Assembly: GCA_963682175.1 (NCBI GenBank)
Contig: OY821777.1
Location: forward strand, 17,566,001 to 17,630,000
DNA from: Triglochin maritima
Taxonomy: Eukaryota > Streptophyta > Magnoliopsida > Alismatales > Juncaginaceae
Direction: 5' to 3'
DNA length: 64,000 nt
Below the pieces are notes generated by a model. It was not told the origin of the DNA and ran no database searches. It saw only the letters and a program-made list of their open reading frames with translations. Below are positions 10,242 through 20,813 of the stretch, piece after piece (positions within the stretch are counted from its first letter, which is position 1; each line of letters starts with the position of its first letter). The translations under genes and the position numbers were made by a program.

Positions 10242-12273
10242 TGAAGGGAATATGTTCTAAAAGTTTTACTTTTAAATGTCAATTATTATGAATTGAATGA
10301 GAAATCATTTTGTTCCTTGTTTATGTTATTCGTCTTTTGGAAGTGTTAAGGAAGAGGCTCTTGGTCCTTAACCGTAGAGCTCTAAAAGATATTGGTTTAC
10401 ATAAAACAAAAGATATTCACAATCATGGTAATAAACATGGGACATTTGTTACCGAGTTAAGATTGTCGTGTTGATCATAGATCATTGTAGCTCTACAAGT
10501 GAGTAACAACACGAGTACACAAAAGAGGAAAATAGTACTTTTGTATACCGAATTGACCTAACAAGTAAAATATTATAGGAATGTGTTTCTGTGTCATTAA
10601 TATTTTACTGTGTCCTTAGTCCTTTGGTATGAGACTTATATCCGATCGCTTAAAGAGTTCTTAATTAGACTAGTGTCTTGAGCTATCGATGAGTGTAGTG
10701 TAAAGGCATTAGTTGGTTAAGTATAACTTTCGTTGGAGAAGATAGTTAGTCAAAAGATTATCATTGCCGCTCTTAATTGAGTGATGATATTAGTGGGCCC
10801 CTTGATAAAGCAAAGTTATAATGTGCACAATGTGATTTGAGTTAAGTCACATATTTATAACTAGCTTAAAGAGATCAAGATATGAATACTAATACAAAGA
10901 TGACACAAAACTACTTTGTGTGTATTCTTAATATCATGAGGCAAGGGACGGACACAAGTGGTGCACTCCATCACTAAATGGATCGGGTTTTGGTTCAAGT
11001 GGAATTAAGACATCTAACTAATTGGGAGCTATAATGTGTAGCTAGATACCGCTTATAGCTTGTGATATTAAGCTCTTAATATCACTGCCAACTTAGTTTA
11101 GATCCTCCCATAGGTCACACCACAAAACTGGGAAACAAGAAATGGGTTATCATCCTTCAGAGACTCCGAGTGTAATAGGAGCATCCGCCGACAAAAGGAT
11201 CACCCTCAAAATCAAAATTATGTTGCGATCAATAACATAATTAGAATCTAAATTAAATTCATATGTGATGTAAATATTATGGGGTGTAATGATTGATCAT
11301 TGCATAGGATAATATGTTACATAAGTTGTGAATTTACTACTAATCCCGAAATGTCAAATTTTGTAGGGGTTAAACTGAAATTTGACAAGTCTGCAGAACA
11401 GTGCTCCAACGGTCGACCGGTTAGCAGTAAACGGTTGACCGATCGGACACGGTCGACCGGACATGTCTCGACCGATAACAGGGAATTTTCATCTGTTCGA
11501 ACGGTCGACCGAATGTAATCGGTCGGTCGACCGAACATTGCGATGGAATAATTCCTGTTGCGAACAGTCGACCGAATTATTGAACGGTTGACCGAAACAT
11601 GGTTCGAGCGGTCGACTGAACCTTGAAACGGTCGACCGGTCCAGACGGTTTTGTGCAGAATTAATTTAAGAATTAATTAGATCATGCATGGAATTGGTCC
11701 ATAATTGATTTAATTCGTGGCTAAGATTATTTATTATTAAATAATAGATGGTTAGATGGAAGTTTGAATGAAATCATGGGCAAGAGGTTGCACATGAATA
11801 GGTAATTTGGAGAGAACTTATAAATACAAGTTTATCTCATTACCTCCTTAATTCATTCATTGTTTTCTCATGCAAAAACTCTCTCCATAATTCTCCACGA
11901 AATTCCCTTAATTCTTAAGTTTAGTTTTAGTTTTTAAGAGATCATCTTCTCGAGGGAACTAAAGAGGGGTTAGTAATTAGATTCTAAACCCTATTGGAGA
12001 TTGAGAGGCTAGCTCTTCTCTCTCCAATCTTGTTTAGAGTTTGGTGAAATCTCGGAGGCATCCGGCGCAACAACAAGCATCCTCAACGTCTCCGAATCTT
12101 CAAGAAGTTTTAGAGAACTTCTAGGTATGAATTTCGGAGCCCCTTTGTGTTTGTTTTAATGAGTTTTTGGAAACTAGTTGTTAAAACAAACTGATGCATG
12201 CATGAAATAAATCGAAGAAAATTGTAATTGATCCTTATTATACATGAAAATTCGAAATATATATATGTATAAT
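10242..12273 (+). repeat. LTR1', main part (right copy)
   Basis: Duplicate of LTR1 with few substitutions, interrupted at ATAAT by the G1 gypsy element; its last 23 bases resume at 19608-19630. TATA box at 11817-11827. Confidence 0.9.
11407..11650 (+). promoter_or_regulatory. Palindrome array in U3 of LTR1'
   Basis: Same unit order and spacing as the array at 2486-2728. One unit has changed from ACGGTCGACC to ACAGTCGACC (near 11563), a CpG-type transition in one arm. Confidence 0.8.
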
Positions 12274-13295
12274 TGATTGATCTCGTTTTATATTTAACCG
12301 CAAGTGCACGACCGCGTTGAAGCGGTGGCAAATACGGGTCGTCCACTGGGAGGTGTGTCGACACTTGGTTTGTTCGAAGGCGAGAGGTAAAGAGAGGGAA
12401 GAAAGGTTTGTTACACTAAACTACACTAAGATGCAAATGGAAATGGAGATAAGCAATAAACTAAGCCCCAAAGGGGGTAGAGAAATAATGTGAACATAAA
12501 GAAGTGTGTGTGTGTTCATTAAGCTCCTCACAACATGTAGTGCATGAAATCATAAAACTACATCCAACTTTGCCTCTACATGAATTAAGATTTCACTACA
12601 TCATTAAAACATACAAGACATTAATTGGAATGAAGCTACATGAACTCAAGTATAAAGACTATACCCTACTATGCCTCTACATGAATTAAGATTTCACTAC
12701 ATCATTAAAACATACAAGACATTAGCTAAGGTAAAGGCAACAAGAGCACATACACTACAAATTGTGTTTCCAACATTAACTTCATCCATATCCTAACCTT
12801 ATCATTCCCCATAAAATAGGTCCACTAATCAAAGCATAAGCTAAGCTTCATTCAAGAGCATTAGCCTATCAAAGATAAGAGTGGAAACTCATTAGATGGT
12901 TATGGAAATCATATAAAGCTCAACGGATAAAAATAACACACACTTAATACACTACATGATTATATCACATATTTCTCCACCCCCCAAATGGGGATGGAAC
13001 TACTCACTGCTCATTACACTACTGATTAGATTAAGCAAAGAAAGCATAATACTGAAATGAAAGTTAACTAAGAAGGCAAGAAGCATTAAAGAAACATAAA
13101 AGGAAAGGAAAGACTAAACTAACATGCACAAATTAAAAGACAAGATTAAAAGAAACTAGAAGAATTATTTTATTAACAAATGACTCACATTGAAGGTAAC
13201 ATTCTTCTCCACCTTGAGTTTTTGCTTCAAGGCTCACTCCTTAATAGAGAGAATGCCACCAAGCAATGAGTAATTACAATGGAAGGTGAAGAGTT

Positions 13296-13307
13296 CTATT
13301 TATAAAC
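13296..13307 (-). promoter_or_regulatory. TATA box of G1 LTR
   Basis: The minus-strand reading is GTTTATAAATAG. The same box is at 19092-19103 in the other G1 LTR and at 62921-62930 in the second G1-family element. Confidence 0.6.
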
Positions 13308-13423
13308 ATGGAAAAAGCTAATCGGGGACAATCCCCCGATGTGGGACTAAACCAATACCAAAAATAGCCTAAACGAACATTAATACAAGTCCAGGAGAAA
13401 TTTCGACGGATCCTGAGCAATAT

Positions 13424-13463
13424 GGACCGCCAATTAGCGGTCCAAGACCGCCAATTGGCGGTC
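13424..13463. promoter_or_regulatory. Doubled GC-rich palindrome in G1 3' LTR
   Basis: Two copies of GACCGCCAATTGGCGGTC (one with a single change) at a 21-base period, 118 bases upstream of the minus-strand TATA box. The 5' LTR has one copy (19220-19239), and another sits in the leader at 17893-17910. Confidence 0.8.
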
Positions 13464-13832
13464 CAAAATTGTCGGATCGTGTTGGAATTTGTTGTGGGCT
13501 TTGCTTTCTGGTATTGTTGGTCGTTGATGCGGTTACTCGACTTGTTGGAGCTCCGACCCGAATAGAATTGGTAAAATACTCCCCATGATGGTGTGGAGTA
13601 TTCTGTTTTGCTCTTAGGTCCTTCTGTCTTACATTCAGGTCCTTCTCCCTTGCATCTTGGTCCCTAGATCTCACCATTCAGTCCTTTTTCCCAGCTTTTG
13701 GGTCCTTTCATGGCTCTTCTCTTCAAACCACTTTATTCCTGAAAACTAAACATATAACTCGTCACGTAGCATTACTTAGGTGTAAGATAATGGATATAAG
13801 ATACAAATATGAGCATGAAATGATGTCAATCA

Positions 13833-13850
13833 AATACCCCCACACCTAAG
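13833..13850 (-). other. G1 polypurine tract
   Basis: On the minus strand this reads CTTAGGTGTGGGGGTATT directly before the LTR TG. The equivalent tract is at 53691-53705 beside the G2 LTR and, degraded, at 24586-24603. Confidence 0.85.
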
Positions 13851-15467
13851 TTTTTGCTAGTCTCGAGCAAAACAAAGAAAGAGAAAAACAAACGAGAAAC
13901 AAGAAATCCTAACTCACTTTCGTAGGAATCACGGTTGCACTTAGCACGGGCAACAAGCCGTTAAACCTCTTTGTTGCCAAGGAGGAGGAGTGTTGTCTCC
14001 TGAGGGTTTTCAGCGGATATACCCACAAAATCCGAACAAGATGCATTATTCAATCTAGACCTCGACTCGTTGGAAATATTTTTGTCGATCAATGGACGCG
14101 GTAATGCTACGGGCCGACTCTATATAGGTGATCAGTCTACACTTCTACCCTAATGAACCATTCGTGCAAGTTAAATAAGGAATTATGTGAAAGACATGGA
14201 CAACCTCAACATCCTCAAGTGCTACAAAGTGTAAAGTCCATTAAGGTTCTTATTTGCATTATCATATTTTTTTTCTTTTTGTTTCTTTTCACATTTTTTT
14301 TCTTTTACTTTTTATTAGCTGGAGCTTCATTCTCCCAGGGTCAGGTTCCGTGCATCATTGCCCATGAGGACTTACACTATCACGTACACCTTTCCCCACA
14401 TCTCCACATAGGGCAATCCCTACCACCCGTGTAACGGGAGTTCAGTCGGCGCATCCCAAGTCAGATGACTCGAAAGCACCAGGCACAAAGTCCCCTCAGA
14501 CCTACTTTCCCGAGTGATAGGAGCCGTGCGAGAAGAGAGAACACCTACTCACTTATTTCTTATCTACACATGAACCAAAACCCCTACACTAATGTCTCAC
14601 AACAGGATTTAGAGGGTCCTTGACTACAACAAACTTCCTTAAGTTAACAGACACGAATTATTGACTCACTAGGTTCAGGGTGGACTTCATTAAATGTTTG
14701 AGCACTGAAACCCTATGATTACTCACCCCCAAGGGAAAACTGGGGTGCATCCTAACGACTCGATAAATCCTAAAGCCACGTACTAGATATCCTAATGCAT
14801 CAAGTTCAAGACAATTTTGGGAGCTTTCTTTTTACTTTGCCTCTCAACGGTTTTGCACATGCTAAACACACGCAAAACCCACAAAACATTTTCTTTCGCA
14901 AACACATGAAGATTTTGAAAGAAATGTGAAAATTTTGAAGCACTCAGCAAGCAAAAGAAGACAAGTCACCCAAGGATCATGGCAAGCAGATATATCGATA
15001 TTAAATGCAGCACACTAACATGACCCTAACAATGCAAACAAAAGAAAACAAAATCAAAAGAAAAGACTCGACTATGTACACACGTAAAACACCCCCCCAC
15101 ACCTACTTCATGCATTGTCCTCAATGAATGTGAGCAAAATACGACGTGGATGTATGCATGAAACAGAAGAGATCTCACCAACGTGAAGTACAAAGGGAAG
15201 TGCAAGGTCATGTTGATGGACATAACCCGAATTCCCTCAAAACCTGTGAGATGCTAAAGAAGGGATACAAATACGTGAAAGAAATGGAGCCCAAATACAC
15301 AAGGGTTGGGGCTCACAACAATCAATGCTCACTGAAGGAGTCTTTTATTGTACTTCTTTTTTTTCTTTTTTTTTCTTCTTTTTTTCTTTTTTTTATATAA
15401 CTATGTACAAACATAAGTTCCCATCTTCATTTGTCAAAAGACATCAAATGGGAACCTCAAGAGTGGG
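13851..15467 (-). other. G1 3' untranslated region with conserved non-coding block
   Basis: No convincing ORF. The block 13860-14150 is closely shared with G2 (24612-24900) and the second G1-family element (57910-58195), although their LTRs differ. It includes an inverted repeat GGCAACAA/TTGTTGCC (13949-13956 and 13971-13978) that is only partly kept in the other two. Long pyrimidine runs (purine on the element strand) occur at 14264-14310 and 15349-15396. Confidence 0.7.
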
Positions 15468-16970
15468 TCAATGCACTTGGAAAGGGAACATGACACCACG
15501 CGGGGCCAGAATACGCATGCGTGGGCCCCCTTCACAAAGAGCACCAGACGAAATGAGAGGTTCATGAATTGGACGCAAAGGCGTCTCATTCAAAGGATCA
15601 AACTGAAAGAGCTTGAACCTCTCGAGAGTTTGGGAAGTAAGGGGAAACGGAAGAAGAATCTCTCCCGTTGCGGAACTGAAGTTATGATCATTAATCCAAA
15701 CTCTCCAACCAACAGGCTGGTGGGTTGGAACGAGGTCAAGCACCTCGTTATGCATGTCCAACTCACCAGGAGAACAGGAAGTGGGTCTCATACCCAAGGT
15801 ATCCTCCAAGGAACTCCTAATACCCTCATGAGCAATGTAGTTGTTTGATGTTCCATTATTTCCAAGATGATCAGGAACAATAGTGAGAGGCAAACTCTCA
15901 TCAGGTTGTTTGAAATTGAGGGTACTAGGGAGCTCTTGCTCCACCAGAGGTGGGTCCTTAAGAGGATCAAAATGAAGATCATGTGGCTCAAGGGCCACGG
16001 GACAAAAAGATAAGGCACAATCTTGTGCCGACTAATAATGAAGCTGGTCCAAGTTATTCTCAATTTGAATCGAATCCTCCACTAAGTGATCGTGAATTGA
16101 AACCCCAAGTCTCTCAGACTGACAAGGAGTTTGACTTTGAAAGGTTGTGCTTTGAATTTGTGGATGTGGTGGTGGTTCGATATCAAAAGAAGAATCCTCA
16201 TGTTGACAAGAAAGGTTACTCTCCTCACATTCACGTAATTTCTGCGACATTTGACTCACTTGCAGTGTCATATTTTGTATGGACTGTTGAGTGGTTTCCA
16301 TGAACGTAAGGAAAGTTTGTTTCAAGGAATCAGGTATGCGGTCAACGATGAGGTCCAAGTCAGAGCTTGGGAAATTTTGAGGTTGGGTGTTGATTGGCTG
16401 AGAATGAGTCCAATGATTTGGAGTGGGGTGTTGGTAGAATTCTGGGTATTCGGGAGGAGGATACTGGGGTGAACATGAAGTATAAGAATTTGAATAAGAA
16501 TTGTCTCCCCATGAATCCATCACTCTCGGGTTGTACGCGGATGCGTAATGGTCATAATGAGCATTTTGGGAAAATGTATTCTCATACTCAGGCTCTGGGG
16601 GAACATAAAGACATTCCCCGAAATCATGACCACTCAACCCACAATAGTGACACGGTACGGCTACTGGAGCCACCGGTGCACCCATGTCATCTACCACATG
16701 CATGAAAGAGGCCAAAGGTTCTTGTAATGTCTCAGTTTGATGACCAACATATGATCTGACGTAACTAGATGGTGGTCTAGCAGTCGGTGCCTCTCTCATG
16801 TTACCCCAATATGAAGATTGCTCAGTCACATAATGAAGATCATCCCAACCGTACGGGGTATTCGTCTGAGCCACCCCAGGTTGCATGGGTCCGGAATACC
16901 AGGGAGAATCATCCTGGTCCCAACAATGATGTGAATGGTCGCCCATGTAACCATCCATCTCAACAAACAA
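15468..16970 (-). pseudogene. G1 Gag-like zinc-knuckle protein with premature stop
   Basis: A Gag-like reading frame of about 500 codons on the minus strand. A CX2CX4HX4C zinc knuckle (Cys107, Cys110, His115, Cys120; bases 16611-16652) is followed by a Tyr/Asn/Ser/Pro-rich stretch, a predicted amphipathic segment (SLKQTFLTFMETTQQSIQNM), and an acidic C-terminal part ending FPFQVH. The zinc knuckle followed by NPxxxSWxxNSYSNSY resembles the C-terminal part of Athila Gag; the usual N-terminal Gag domain is not seen. An in-frame TAG at 16032-16034 splits it, where the sister copy (60945-59479) has a sense codon, and the sister has a stop at a different place. The region before Met5 is also shifted in frame against the sister, so the true start is uncertain. 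A nucleic-acid-binding capsid role is inferred from the zinc knuckle. Confidence 0.75.
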
Positions 16971-17056
16971 CTCTCGAGTCGACCACTCTCACCACCACGA
17001 GACTAAGCTCGCAAAAAGTGCTCGACTCGACCCTAAAACGCTACCAGAGAGTGTAA

Positions 17057-18045
17057 AGGGGAGGAGACTATAACGTAGAAGAAGGTGAGAAGAAGATGAC
17101 TCAGAGGAGAAGGGAAGAATCCCTAAAGCTAGCGTGGGTAACGGGATCAGGAAGAAGCCTAACTAGCAAGCACGGCTCAAACAATGTAAGGCAATGGGTC
17201 CTTAAGCTAGACGACGCCTAACTTCGAGGTCACTAGCCTTGACACGCCTCACCTCCCTACAACGAGGACCACAATGCCCAGCAAGTGATACCAGATCCGG
17301 AGATCCAGTACCTCCTACTATCGACAAGGTAGGCAACGCCGATCAGGTCATGATGGTCTCGACTAGATTACTCTCCTAGTGCGTCCGAATTCCTTAGGGC
17401 CAATGTCTACTTGCTTTTAGTTAAGGCTTTATTACGAGTGATTTTTGGGGCCAAGGAAAGGGTGATGAAATCCCCCACCTTATCTTTTATGGGACAGCCC
17501 CTCCTTAGTAGCGTTTTGAGCTTAAATCTAGCAATCGATCACTCCAATCAAACGCTCAACTCACTCTTGTCCCGATGCACTTTACTAACTAATGCATGAT
17601 CGAAACATGCATGAATGAGAGATCGGGGTGCACGTACCTCATGCCAGCAATCAACAACAAAATGTAAGGAAAAGAAAAGACAAATGCATGCAAGGTCTAC
17701 AAATGATGCATGACCTAGATGGCAAGAAGTCTAGTCTTTTGCTTTGAGTTTTATGGTCCAAGTTGATTAAAGGGGATTGAAATTAAATCTGGGAGCAAAG
17801 TAGAAGTCACAGCATGCAAAATTGTGCTCCCAGATAACTAACATGAACAATATAACAACTGGAACAAATTTGAGAACAATTGAGGCTCACCAGGCCGCCA
17901 ATTGGCGGTCTTTTTGTAGCTTCTGGTCCTCAAACTTCTCCAGTAGCCTCCCCTTGATCCTTAGGTTCCCTGAAACTAAACAACACTGGAAACAAAAAAT
18001 TAAAAACCCCTCGAATCGCCCAAACCAACGTCTGGACAGAGCACC
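17057..18045 (-). other. G1 5' leader
   Basis: About 1 kb between the primer site and the Gag-like ORF with no supported gene. It contains one copy of the G1 palindrome (17893-17910), about 150 bases from the LTR. It is closely matched by 61022-62012 in the second G1-family element, where the palindrome is doubled. Confidence 0.6.
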
Positions 18046-18063
18046 TCCCCGGCAACGGCGCCA
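18046..18063 (-). other. Primer binding site, tRNA-Asp type
   Basis: The minus strand reads TGGCGCCGTTGCCGGGGA, complementary to the 3' end of plant tRNA-Asp (GUC) as I know it, six bases inside the 5' LTR. This primer is typical of Athila/Tat gypsy elements. Confidence 0.9.
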
Positions 18064-18069
18064 AAAACT

Positions 18070-19607
18070 TGATTGATCTCGTTTTATATTTAACCGCAAG
18101 TGCACGACCGCGTTGAAGCGGTGGCAAATACGGGTCGTCCACTGGGAGGTGTGTCGACACTTGGTTTGTTCGAAGGCGAGAGGTAAAGAAAGGGAAGAAA
18201 GGTTTGTTACACTAAACTACACTAAGATGCAAATGGAAATGGAGATAAGCAATAAACTAAGCCCCAAAGGGGGTAGAGAAATAATGTGAACATAAAGAAG
18301 TGTGTGTGTGTTCATTAAGCTCCTCACAACATGTAGTGCATGAAATCATAAAACTACATCCAACTTTGCCTCTACATGAATTAAGATTTCACTACATCAT
18401 TAAAACATACAAGACATTAATTGGAATGAAGCTACATGAACTCAAGTATAAAGACTATACCCTACTATGCCTCTACATGAATTAAGATTTCACTACATCA
18501 TTAAAACATACAAGACATTAGCTAAGGTAAAGGCAACAAGAGCACATACACTACAAATTGTGTTTCCAACATTAACTTCATCCATATCCTAACCTTATCA
18601 TTCCCCATAAAATAGGTCCACTAATCAAAGCATAAGCTAAGCTTCATTCAAGAGCATTAGCCTATCAAAGATAAGAGTGGAGACCCATTAGATGGTTATG
18701 GAAATCATATAAAGCTCAAGGGATAAAAATAACACACACTTAATACACTACATGATTATATCACATATTTCTCCACCCCCCAAATGGGGATGGAACTACT
18801 CACTGCTCATTACACTACTGATTAGATTAAGCAAAGAAAGCATAATACTGAAATGAAAGTTAACTAAGAAGGCAAGAAGCATTAAAGAAACATAAAAGGA
18901 AAGGAAAGACTAAACTAACATGCACAAATTAAAAGACAAGATTAAAAGAAACTAGAAGAATTATTTTATTAACAAATGACTCACATTGAAGGTAGCATTC
19001 TTCTCCACCTTGAGTTTTTGCTTCAAGGCTCACTCCTTAGTAGAGAGAATGCCACCAAGCAATGGGTAATTACAATGGAAGGTGAAGAGTTCTATTTATA
19101 AACATGGAAAAAGCTAATCGGGGACAATCCCCCGATGTGGGACTAAACCAATACCAAAAATAGCCTAAACGAACATTAATACAAGTCCAGGAGAAATTTC
19201 GACGGATCCTGAGCAATATGGACCGCCAATTGGCGGTCCAAAATTGTCGGATCGTGTTGGAATTTGTTGTGGGCTTTGCTTTCTGGTATTGTTGGTCTTT
19301 GATGCGGTTACTCGACTTGTTGGAGCTCCGACCCGAATAGAATTGGTAAAATACTCCCCATGATGGTGTGGAGTATTCTGTTTTGCTCTTACGTCCTTCT
19401 GTCTTACATTCAGGTCCTTCTCCCTTGCATCTTGGTCCCTAGATCTCACCATTCAGTCCTTTTTCCCAGCTTTTGGGTCCTTTCATGGCTCTTCTCTTCA
19501 AACCTCTTTATTCCTGAAAACTAAACATAAAACTCGTCACGTAGCATTGCTTAGGTGTAAGATAATGGATATAAGATACAAATATGAGCATGAAATGATG
19601 TCAATCA
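18070..19607 (-). repeat. G1 5' LTR
   Basis: 1538 bases, nearly identical to 12274-13832 except for a single palindrome unit (19220-19239) instead of two. TATA box (minus) at 19092-19103. Confidence 0.93.
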
Positions 19608-19630
19608 ATAATTAAACATGAAATCCAACA
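19608..19630 (+). repeat. LTR1', last 23 bases after G1 insertion
   Basis: Starts with the duplicated ATAAT and ends AATCCAACA, equal to 3348-3369 of the left copy. This confirms G1 as a clean insertion. Confidence 0.9.
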
Positions 19631-20813
19631 AATAGACCTAATAAGTAAAATATTATAGGAATGTGTTTCTGTGTCATTAATATTTTACTGTGTCCTTGGT
19701 CCTTTGATATGAGACTTATATCCGATCGCTTAAGGAGTACTTAATTAGACTAGTGTCTTGAGCTATCGATGAGTGTAGTGTAAAAGCATTAGTTGGTTAA
19801 GTATGACTTTCGTTGGAGAAGATAGTTAGTCGAAAGATTATCATTGCCCCTCTTAATTGAGTGATGATATTAGTGGGCCCCTTGATAAAGCAAAGTTATA
19901 ATGTGCACAATGTGATTTGAGATAAGTCACATATTTATAACTAGCTTAAAGAGATCAAGAAACGAATACTAATACAAAGATGACACAATACTACTTTGTG
20001 TGTATTCTTAATATCATGAGGCAAGGGACGGACACAAGTGGTGCACTCCATCACTAAATGGATCGGGTTTTGGTTCGAGTGGAATTAAGACATCTAACTA
20101 ATTGGGAGCTATAATGTGTATCTAGATACCGCTTATAGCTTGTGATATTAAGCTCTTAATATCACTGCCAACTTAGTTTAGATCCTCCCATAGGTCACAC
20201 CACAAAACTGGGAAACAAGAAATGTGGATTTTAAGTTCATAAGATGTGTCGGGTTTCATGTAGAAAATATGACACATGGGGTGAACAAGCAAAATCAAAA
20301 TTATGTTGTGATTAATAACATAATTAGAATCTAAATAAAATTCATATGTGATGTAAATATTATGGGGTGTAATGATTGATCATTGCATAGGATAATATGT
20401 TACATAAGTTGTGAATTTACTACTAATCCCGAAATGTCAAATTTTGTAGGGGTTAAACCGAAATTTGACAAGTCTGCAGAACAGTGCTCCAACGGTCGAC
20501 CGATCGGGCACGGTCGACCGGATGTGTCTCGACCGATAACATGGAATTTTCATCTGTTCGAACGGTCGACCGAAAGTAATCGGTCGGTCGACCGAACATA
20601 GCGATGGAATAATTCTTGTTACGAACGGTCGACCGAGGTATTGAACGGTCGACCGAACCTCCAAACGGTCGACCGGTCCAGACGGTTAATGCAGAATTAA
20701 TTTAAGAATTAATTGGATCATGCATGGAATTGGTCCATAATTGATTTAATTCGTGGCTAATATTATTTATTATTAAATAATGGATGGTTAGATGGAATTT
20801 TGCATGAAATCAT
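19631..20813 (+). repeat. LTR2', first part (right copy)
   Basis: Duplicate of 3370-4552, ending at ATCAT (20809-20813) where LTR3' is inserted. Confidence 0.85.
20489..20690 (+). promoter_or_regulatory. Palindrome array in U3 of LTR2'
   Basis: Same short version of the CGGTCGACCG array as 4230-4428. Confidence 0.8.

Larger units (their letters stand above)
12274..13832 (-). repeat. G1 3' LTR
   Basis: 1559 bases, TGATTGATCTCG...GATGTCAATCA as read on the plus strand. It is 21 bases longer than its partner because the palindrome unit at 13424-13463 is doubled. TATA box (minus) at 13296-13307. Open frames inside it, such as 13677-13369 on the minus strand, have no recognisable domain and are treated as chance. 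Confidence 0.93.
12274..19607 (-). mobile_element. G1: complete non-autonomous gypsy (Athila-like) retrotransposon
   Basis: A 7334-base minus-strand element with every structural landmark: 5' LTR 18070-19607, tRNA-Asp primer site 18046-18063, Gag-like ORF 16970-15468, polypurine tract 13833-13850, 3' LTR 12274-13832, and an exact ATAAT target duplication (12269-12273 and 19608-19612). Both LTRs start TG and end CA. They differ by about a dozen substitutions and one 21-base indel, so the insertion is fairly recent. No protease, RT, RNase H or integrase is visible in any frame of the 4.2 kb interior. The layout fits the described TR-GAG class of Gag-only non-autonomous plant elements, which would need Pol from a related autonomous element. 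It sits in LTR1' of the right duplicated block; the left block has the empty site. Confidence 0.93.

Noticed and set aside
12504..12689. 61-codon ORF repeated at 18300-18485
   Set aside because: It is the same LTR position in both G1 LTRs, with no domain and low-complexity tandem similarity.
13369..13677. 102-codon minus-strand ORF in the G1 LTRs (also 19452-19165 and 63350-62994)
   Set aside because: It lies upstream of the TATA box in U3 with charged low-complexity sequence, and its length varies with the palindrome copy number. I could not support a protein.
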